Source: Azorinus chamasolen (lineage: Eukaryota; Mollusca; Bivalvia; Cardiida; Solecurtidae). Taken from it: a DNA stretch of 64,000 bases. Positions within the stretch are counted from its first letter, which is position 1; each line of letters begins with the position of its first letter. Location: the NCBI GenBank assembly GCA_963576725.1, contig OY755252.1, positions 45,671,552 through 45,735,551 of the forward strand. The letters are read 5' to 3'. Made by a program: the position numbers and the translations under genes. Below are positions 57,196 to 64,000 of this stretch, piece after piece. The notes beneath the pieces were generated by a model. The model did not search any database and was not told where the DNA came from. It was given only the letters and a program-made list of their open reading frames with translations.

Positions 57196-57945
57196 TAGTA
57201 AAATTTTATTTTAATTGAAGATAAACTTAATAACTTAATCCAGAAATTATTGGCCCGGGAAAAACATCATTACTGTCTAGCAAATGAAATATTGCACCAA
57301 TTGAACTTGCTCAGAAGTTTGCGAATCACTAACTATTATTTTGGATAACATATTTGTACGTTTTGTGAATGCTATATTCCGTCAGGTAATTGGTATTCCT
57401 ATGGGTACGAATTGTGCACCACTTGTCGCTGATTTGTTTTGGTACTGCTATAAGAGAGATTTAATGTTACGTTTGAATCCACAATCAAAAGAAGATTTTT
57501 ATAAAAGCCTCAATGAAACTTCTCGATATTTGGATGATATTTTTCACTTAGATAACCATTTCTTTGATGTTCTGATTCCTACAATGTATCCTAAAGAACA
57601 CAAATTGAATAAAGCTAACCCGTCCGACAATTATATGTCTCTTGATCTAGACCTTAAAATTGAAAATGGAATGGTTTCTTCTAAATTATATGACAAACGA
57701 GATGTTTTTTATTTTAATATTGTAAATTTCCCATATATTGACGGAGATGTTCCCCGTGCCCCATCTCACGGGGTTTATATATCTCAACTTATTCGTTTTG
57801 CTAGAGCTTGTTCATTTATTGACGATTTTAACAGTCGAGATCTCACTTAAACTAAAAGCTACTTAAGCAAGGATATAGATACCATAAACTAAGAAAACAA
57901 ATCTCCTAATTTTTACTACCGAAATTTCTCACTTATTGGCAAGTA
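57196..57945 (+). pseudogene. PLE-like RT, copy H (middle part only)
   Basis: Open at 57341-57850 with motif B GIPMGTNCAPLVADLF (about 57392-57439), the catalytic YLDD (about 57527-57538), KANPSDNY, DGDVPRAPSHGVY and LIRFARACS. Frame breaks upstream (57200-57340), a stop at 57848 in place of the Leu/Thr region, and the sequence leaves the family at about 57945 (CTTATTGGCAAGTA). It has GAA after YPK. The 3' third and the tail are missing, unusual for an element that starts copying at its 3' end. Confidence 0.8.
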
Positions 57946-58329
57946 TTGTCCTGTTTTATTGACCTGTCAAAATATGAATATTCCTACGTCACTGAAAGGA
58001 TATATTTAACTTGGGTAAACCTGTGTTTCAAACGTTTTTCACGAGATTCACAATAAATGTACAAGTACTCGAATAAGCCAAGTAGGACAGCTTTCATTCG
58101 CGGAAACAATCGATATCAACCGAAGCTATTTATGTCCGTATACTGTTAAACCGCAACATAGAAGGTGTGGGCTAATATGCAAAAACCTAAAAGCTCGGCG
58201 TTGGTTGGCATACTCAACTGTCGCATAGGAAACCGGATAGTAATACCCAGCACATGCTGGTAACCGGCGTCATTTCCGGGTGACGAGACAAAAGTAAACG
58301 CAATCACGTCTTTACAGTTCTAAACATTT

Positions 58330-59333
58330 CTATTTCTTTACACCTTCTTCCTTGTTTTCCATTTCTAAAACATCGTCACTGTTCTTTAGTCTTACTGGTT
58401 CCGATTTAGAATTCTTTTTCGCCAGAATCTTACCGTTTACTGTCCAAAACTCATGGACGGCTCCAGTTTCCTTCAGATCCAGCAAACTTTTGACTAATGC
58501 GTGACTCTGCGCTGTGAGATCTTCCGTGAGAAATATTTTCCCCGGATTACCTTTCAGATTCCTTTTATTCTTGAAAACTCTGTATTTCGCTGAATAGTCC
58601 TTAAATTTGACCAGGACCTGTGGGTTTGCTCCCTTGGTGACAGGGTGGCAGCGGTCTACATTATCGACACTGACCTTATCAACATCAGAACCCGTCAGAA
58701 TGTTACTATTTATGAATGACACGACAGAAGCAGTAAGTTCCGGCTCACTTAAACTACGTTCAGGTTTAAAGTTGCTGATGCGAATCGAGTTTCTGCGACC
58801 ATACTGCTCCAGATCATTCTGCCTGTCCTTTACACACTGTAACTCAGTTTTAAGACCCCCACCATACCTTTCAACTCAGAAATCTGAACCTCCTTTTCTG
58901 CGATCAGTTTCGCCTGATTTTCAATTACAACTGTCTGATCGTTCAACAGTTTGCACCGCTTTTCAAGTGTTTGTTGCAATGTGCGGTTCGATTCTACCAA
59001 AGCATTCATTGATCCAGTAAAACTTTTAACAGCCTCACTGACTACTGGTTCCAAGAGTCTCTGAAAACAAGGTCCCACCTCATTCTGAAAACTGGCCTCG
59101 CCGAAAGTCTTTATGACCATATCCGAAAAAGATATATTTACGTTCTGCATCGGCGTTGTCCTAGCACTTGACCTAGCGTACCGCCGTTTTGATACCACCA
59201 CTTTTTGCTGCGGCGACGCTGTTCTCTTGACAGAGGGGCTGGAGATATCTCTGGGTAAAGTATCTCTAACACTAGAAATGTGATCTAAATCTTCATCCAT
59301 ATTTACACTGTCATCGTCACTATTGCCGGCCAT
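58330..59333 (-). pseudogene. LINE ORF1-type protein, frameshifted
   Basis: Start MAGNSDDDSVNMDEDLDH at 59333; a Ser/Lys/Arg-rich head, then a long helical, coiled-coil-like stretch (SFTGSMNALVESNRTLQQ, NDQTVVIENQAKLIAEKEVQ). A frameshift at the CCCCC run near 58856 separates it from the continuation LKTELQCVKDRQNDLEQYG and RRNSIRISNFKPE, then KVSVDNVDRCHPVTKG, a region with FKDYSAKYRVFKNKRNLKG and the IFLTEDLT box, ending near 58330. Coiled coil, DLEQYGRRNS-type segment, RRM-like part and IFLTEDLT C-terminal domain are the layout of L1-type ORF1 RNA-binding proteins. No ORF2 follows downstream. Confidence 0.7.
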
Positions 59334-59559
59334 TTCTAACGCACACAGAAAAATATATCGACTCACCAAAAGTCCAACGCTACCCGCCTTTCCCGTGGTA
59401 TAAACAATGGACAATGGACAACGGACAATGGCTGCCCGATGGACACAAAGACTTAGACGCGCAAAATGTTATTCCTCCAATAACTCACCAAATATCACAG
59501 TTTATCACTTTCCAAGTATTCATATATTAATCCATGGTATTCACAATGATGCACAAGCA

Positions 59560-59912
59560 ATCAAAAGTGTCTCTTGACATTTTATTCGGCAGAAAATTTG
59601 AAAAGTTGCGAGAGCTTATCGAATAACAGTGATTTATGTAATAACTATCTGAAAGAAACTCCATATTGCATATGTAGTAACGATGAATTAGTGGAGGATG
59701 CTGAACATTATTTTTTTAATTGTTCATTATATAACCAACAAAGAGTGAAGTTATTCAATGAAACAAGATCTTTGCATCCACTAAATGTAGAAAAATTACT
59801 TTTTGGTAGCAAAAACTACAACTTGGAAGAAAATGTCCAAATTTTTTATGCAGTTGACATGTACATTTGTGAAACAAAGCGTTTTGTTAATACATCTAAA
59901 GCACGATTCTAA
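59560..59912 (+). pseudogene. C-terminal end of a LINE ORF2
   Basis: Encodes a Cys/His cluster (PYCICSNDELVEDAEHYFFNC followed by SLYNQQRVKLFNE) of the C-C...H...C type that closes ORF2 in many LINEs. The stop is at 59910-59912. No RT or endonuclease part precedes it, so it is a 5'-truncated copy, oriented opposite to the neighbouring ORF1 pseudogene. The following 300 bp (with a T-rich tract near 60040-60085) may be its 3' UTR. Confidence 0.6.
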
Positions 59913-60530
59913 GTGTATATGTATCAGTACAGAGCAGGTCAATTCTATTGAAGGAAAATATCTACACATTTAAATTACCCACCTACTGTTGGCATCTACC
60001 GCAAGCATTGACTGTATTTCATTGATGTTGTTTACTTGTTTATTTTGTTTTTGTTTTGTTTTTTTGTTTGGGTTTTTTTTCTTGGGAGAAGGGGTAGGTT
60101 TCTGAAAGGGGTAGGGGGTAGGGTAATTTAAGGGTTTTATCTTATATGTGCACCATGGTGGGAGAGGGTGACCTAATGATGATGAAATTACTCTGTAGAC
60201 CCAGGTTGAATACATTTTAATATTGGAGTCAACGATATTGAATAAGTTTTGACATGCCTCTTTGGTCAGTACTACTAATCTGCAGTAAATCTGGGTCTAC
60301 AGCGTACGGTATGGGTTATTGTAATAAGTGATATTATCTTGCAATGGGGTAATCTTTCTCTTACTTCGGTCCACATATCTGCAATTTGCAAGATCCTGGG
60401 AATGTGTACTTAGACGGACTCGATTAGTAAATAAAGTTGAATACATTTTTATACATGTACTAGTATATGCAAAATATTGAGTCAGTTTGAGTGCAGGATT
60501 CACACTTGCAACATGAGAAGTATATTCACC

Positions 60531-60665
60531 TTAGCCCTTCACCTGATAGAGAGGACGTATCATATCTCTAAGGCAAAGTAGACCCTGACCAGACAGCTCC
60601 TTTAGGATTCCTCTGATCATGGTCTATTATATTTAGCTTAATTACAGAATAAGTTAATATTTCTA
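60531..60665. repeat. partial TTAA-type MITE
   Basis: TTAGCCCTTCACCTG end; arms AAAGTAGACCCTGACCAGAC / CTCTGATCATGGTCTATTAT at 60572-60632; right end lost. Confidence 0.5.
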
Positions 60666-60942
60666 CATGTCCTTCCATGCTAAATAATATTTAGTCCGTG
60701 TACCATTATAAACAGTAAGTTAATGGAAGTTCAGTAAAGTCATTGTTTATTAAAGATGGTGATATATCGGGTAGAGGGCTGAGAGTAGTTGATGCATTCT
60801 TTGTTTCACGTGTTTTGTTTCATGTGACAGTTACTGTAGAAAGTTGTAAGGGGGAGGGCCGTAACTAATGTTGGTCGAACTTGTGGCCCGACCCTTTTTC
60901 ATGAAATGATAAAACCAATAAAATATGTTTATACCAGCATGT

Positions 60943-61056
60943 CTTTATTAGCATAAGAATTACATATAATACAGCATGGTTATATCGGCTGTGATTAGAA
61001 CCCACGATCTCCTGGGAAACTGACGTTATGCAACATCGCTAATGTGGCCTCACTTC
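60943..61056 (-). mobile_element. tRNA-like SINE, copy 2
   Basis: In reverse complement: GTGAGGCCACATTAGCG, AACGTCAGTTTCCCAGGAGATCGTGGGTTCTAATCAC (B-box-like GGGTTCTAATC), ACCATGCTGTATTATATG, TATGCTAATAAAG. Matches copy 1 along its length. Confidence 0.6.
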
Positions 61057-61059
61057 TAA

Positions 61060-62510
61060 ATATGTCATCACAACTCTCTTTAGTATGGTATATAATTCTT
61101 GCCTTATGTCTAAGCGCTGAACAGCTGTATGAATAAAGATAAAACGATGACATGAAACTGATACGCGACATTGTGTCTTACTAACCCATCTAAAGATGAA
61201 ATAGATAAAATCTGCTGATACCCTTTTCTGATAAGATTGTACTACATCCGATTAATTCCAGCATTAAAGAAACTATTAAGTGAATATCAAACAATCGATA
61301 TTCTGAAAGAAGATTCCAATCTACTAATCAATATTAACACAACTATACTAGGACAAAAGAGAAACGTGATGTGACCTATCAATGTAGTTTCATTGACACT
61401 ACCCCCTCCCCTATAACAGCTTATAGTGACTGATCGCACATGTTCAATCAAAGCTTGTTCGTTATCTTGTTTGGCCTCCTCGGGCTTTTTGTCGTAGCTA
61501 TGAATCTCCTATGCGTTGAGATCTTCAGCCAGTTAAATGTTACAATGTTGATGTTTTCCCTAGTCAAGAGGGTGGATATTCTGGTTTGTATGAAACTATT
61601 GACAAATGCGTGAAACATTCGACCTGGCGTTATCTTGTTGGAATGTGAGGTTATCTGTATGTAACGATGGCACTACAACAGGGCTGATTATTTCATCTCT
61701 GTACCGTATTGCATAGAGGCTACCATCAATCACTGTAAATGTTGTGCGAATTTGCTTTTGTTCGAAATCATGCTGGGACGAATATTCTTTAATTTCTTAC
61801 TTGAGTAGTCTCCCTTGTTTAGCTGAGTTTCCGGTGGCCATTTTGCGATATTGTGACCCACGTGCGTTCAAACATCAAATTAAAGAAACCTTTAGTAGTT
61901 ATAAAGCCCAAAGAGGTAAGAGTGTTTTAAAATTTGCTTTAAACTGTTTATTCACATTTTACTAGTAGATTTTCGTACTTAAAAACTAAAATAACAGATT
62001 TATATCGGATTTCCTAATTCAACGAAGACCACTTTCGGACCAATTGGATTCGCCTTTTCGTACATAACTTTATAGACTGTCTGATTAATAATTGTACCAG
62101 GTATAATTCCATTGAACTGATTCTATAGTTGTAGTTGTATGTATAGATCTATCGAACTGCTTAGTTCTGCATGGCATTAAGTGTGCCTCGTTTTCTGTAT
62201 TTGCGGTTCGACGTTGGTGTTCGATCAGTGAATGTTGCCTTGACATGAATAAAACCATCAGTTGAACTAGTGGTTACAAGGTTGCGTTCTGCGTTACATC
62301 ATTTGCGTGCCCCGGCAATACTGCGAGATGGGCATTGCCGTTATAGTCGAACTCTTAATTCGAACTCTACAGTCGTCGTCTGGATTGAGTATAGTCGAAC
62401 TTTGTGTGAAGTTAGAGTATATGCGCTACATATTGAACTCCTTCACAGGAAAACAATTATTGTGCTAGTTGTTTCACAGCTGAAACAGTGACTGAATTCA
62501 CTAATGAGTA
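61060..62510. other. mostly unassigned; one possible exon
   Basis: No repeat recognised. 61823-61915 (93 bp) lies between CCTTGTTTAG and GTAAGAGTG and is open in two frames; one reads EFPVAILRYCDPRAFKHQ. This could be a symmetric exon or chance. ORF 62270-62491 is unrecognised. Confidence 0.3.
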
Positions 62511-62514
62511 ATAG

Positions 62515-62690
62515 TAAACTTTGTAGTTTTGATGTTATTAATTTTGAAAATTGAATACTGCTTAAGCCGGTGCTAGCGGGCATGTGTAGTGTTGCACTTT
62601 TAATTACTACTCATGAACAGACTCAATAAGCAATTTTCTCTTTTTGCATTTCTACTTTTGCTTTCGAAGGATCACCCTTTTTACAGTTTT
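62515..62690 (+). mobile_element. T3 tail
   Basis: TAGTTTTGATGTTATTAATTTTG, AATACTGCTTAAGCCGGTGC, AATTACTACTCATGAACAGACTC, TTTGCTTTCGAAGGATCACCC. Ends at a T-rich run just before the SGNH-like ORF. Confidence 0.75.
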
Positions 62691-62696
62691 TTTTTT

Positions 62697-63374
62697 GTAA
62701 GAATTTTACAGATAATGACCTGTGGACTGATTGTGACCTTGTGTGGACTCCGACTGTTATATCAGACAGTAAAGGCAAATATCTGAGGAAAGTACAGACG
62801 GTTAATAGCAAAATACAGTGGTTTTGCAAAAGCAGCAATGGCACTGTGAAAATTTTGTCTAAAATTCTTAACAAGTTAATATATAAGAAAATACGTCTAT
62901 ATATATTTGGATTGGCATTTGTGATTTCACTCAAAAAAAGAAAAGAGATTCATTTCGCTGAATACACCGACTGGACAGTGCTTTGATCAGTTTTGGAGCA
63001 ATATTGAAAACATTCGGTCCATGTGCAAAAGTCCAACAGTCAAATTGACATTTCTCCAAGTGTCATTCTATTCTATTCGCCTGTGGAATGAAACAAAAGG
63101 ACATGATTCGCCGACAAGTTTCAAATATGATGATGAGGAGCTTACCGATTTGGTCAAAGAAGTTAACACATACATTGACAGCGTGAATGTTGACGTTGGT
63201 CTGCGAAATCCCAAGCTTTGCGTGGATCTGGTTCGAAGTAGACAGAAGAAAGGGAAAAAGGGACGTTACTCCATCAACTTCAGTTTGTTCACTGACGGAA
63301 TCCATCCACCACAAAATCTTGCGAAGTCGTTGATGACTTCAATTAGCAAACAAATGCTGAGAAACTGTTCATAA
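62697..63374 (+). pseudogene. SGNH/GDSL-hydrolase-like ORF of retroelement type, frameshifted
   Basis: The first part (to 62986) reads DLWTDCDLVWTPTVISDSKG and KYLRKVQTVNSKIQWFCKSS; the ISDSK motif sits where the family has its nucleophile-Ser block. A frame change at GTGCTTTGATC (about 62984) moves reading to FDQFWSNIENIRSM and the 63021-63374 frame (TFLQVSFYSIRLWNE; DGIHPPQNLAKSL at residues 92-104). DGIHP gives the DxxH pair of the last SGNH block. SGNH-type domains of this style occur as accessory ORFs in some animal retroelements (for example Ngaro and CR1). Function here is lost through the frameshift. Assignment is by motif only. Confidence 0.5.
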
Positions 63375-63507
63375 AGGATCACTTTTGAACTAGATTAGAG
63401 TGACTGGTTTTACTTTATACTATTTATTTACTTGGTCAATTCTTTGTAAAACTGTTACAGTCACTCTTTTCGTTGGTTGAGAGTGTTCCCTAAAGTTTTA
63501 GTGCTTA

Positions 63508-63680
63508 GGTGTAGGCAGAGAGAGCTCAGCCACACACCATTATGTTATTATAGTATATTGACATAGTGAAGTAAACAGTGAAAGGGTGTAGGCAGAGAAC
63601 GCTCAGCCACACTAGTTATATTAGTTTATTATCATTGTTTAAGCAAACAAGTGTAGGCTGGAATAGTCCAGTCACACAAA
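63508..63680. repeat. three short hairpin-forming direct repeats
   Basis: GTGTAGGCAGAGAGAGCTCAGCCACAC (63511), GTGTAGGCAGAGAACGCTCAGCCACAC (63587) and GTGTAGGCTGGAATAGTCCAGTCACAC (63651): each has GTGTAGGC...GCC-ACAC complementarity, spaced 65-76 bp. The loops differ while the stems are kept. Confidence 0.7.
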
Positions 63681-63838
63681 CACGATATTTATCAGTATCA
63701 TGAGAGTACAATTAGAAGCATATGTATTCAGTCAAATGTAGTAGGGATTCAAGTGTTACTAACTTTATTCAAACTAGTGTGGTCTTTCCCATCAGTATAG
63801 CAAATTCTAATTTCTGAAATTTATCAGTTGTATGCAGA

Positions 63839-64000
63839 TATGGCCTCAAATCCGTTGTCTGATACTAATCAGCCAGATGTAGACGCGCAATCAGAATCAA
63901 CTGTTAGAGATAGAAATCTAACCGTAAAGGGTAAGGCATATTAGATCTCTATGCATGAATCCAAATTCAGATCTGCTATGGCTGCTTGGCGCCGCTGCTC
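63839..64000 (+). pseudogene. start of a gag-like retroelement ORF (runs off window)
   Basis: Reads MASNPLSDTNQPDVDAQSES, TVRDRNLTVKGKAY, a TAG, then ISMHESKFRSAMAAWRRCS. The LTxKGKxY...F..A..AWRR pattern resembles the N-terminus of gag-like proteins of animal retroelements. The in-frame TAG suggests decay. Only 54 codons are visible. Confidence 0.4.

Noticed and set aside
62502..62552. A possible upstream start (MSNSKLCSFDV...) for the SGNH-like ORF
   Set aside because: The same bases match the upstream part of T3 tails (compare 29575-29620), so they belong to the inserted tail.

Overview
The window looks like gene-poor nuclear DNA from an invertebrate animal, most likely a bivalve mollusc. 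That is an inference: the DNA is AT-rich, there is no dense coding, introns with GT/AG borders are visible, and the repeat types (tandem blocks ending in a GGAC microsatellite, TTAA-flanked MITEs, many degraded retroelements) are those common in molluscan genomes. No bacterial or organellar genes and no tRNA or rRNA gene were recognised.

The dominant content is one retroelement superfamily whose reverse transcriptase (RT) carries a GIPMGTNCAPLVADLF block, a YLDD catalytic block and a long conserved thumb/C-terminal region. I call it a Penelope-like (PLE-like) RT; the clade assignment is an inference and no endonuclease domain is visible. Larger copies lie at 1-2330 (+), 15.52-17.30 kb (-), 19.96-21.17 kb (+), 26.83-27.97 kb (-), 30.42-32.75 kb (+), 36.25-36.98 kb (-), 55.03-55.78 kb (-) and 57.20-57.95 kb (+). 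All are broken. The same C-terminal coding region is followed by three different 3' tails (called T1, T2 and T3), and most copies in the window are 5'-truncated pieces holding little more than a tail. T1 and T2 share a short structured core of two hairpins and a palindrome. Several copies sit inside each other, and two pairs of duplicated segments preserve the pre-insertion site.

Other retroelements are a decayed CR1/L2-like LINE on the minus strand (45.44-48.46 kb, endonuclease plus RT, catalytic motif lost) with a tandemly repeated 3' region, a second detached tail of that LINE (40.97-41.15 kb), a LINE ORF1-type pseudogene without its ORF2 (58.33-59.33 kb, -), the C-terminal end of another LINE ORF2 (59.56-59.91 kb, +), two copies of a tRNA-like SINE (56.42 kb + and 60.94 kb -), and at the right edge a decayed SGNH-hydrolase-like ORF followed by hairpin repeats and the start of a gag-like ORF (62.7-64.0 kb).

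DNA elements include a family of about 220-250 bp MITEs with TTAA-CCCTTT ends and an internal palindrome (piggyBac-like by ends), Tc1/mariner- and Tigger-like MITEs, and two long-inverted-repeat elements (10.30-11.05 and 22.04-23.02 kb). Satellites and minisatellites occupy 2.77-3.25, 3.37-3.63, 8.40-9.82, 13.60-14.43, 34.84-36.12, 39.67-39.85, 44.44-44.82 and 44.93-45.37 kb, with simple repeats at 40.67-40.90 and 41.99-42.29 kb.

The only convincing host gene fragment is a two-exon piece on the plus strand at 37668-39002 encoding a Cys-containing segment joined in phase 1 to a terminal Sushi/CCP domain. Possible single exons lie at 43482-43714 and 61823-61915. The remaining stretches show no gene I can support.
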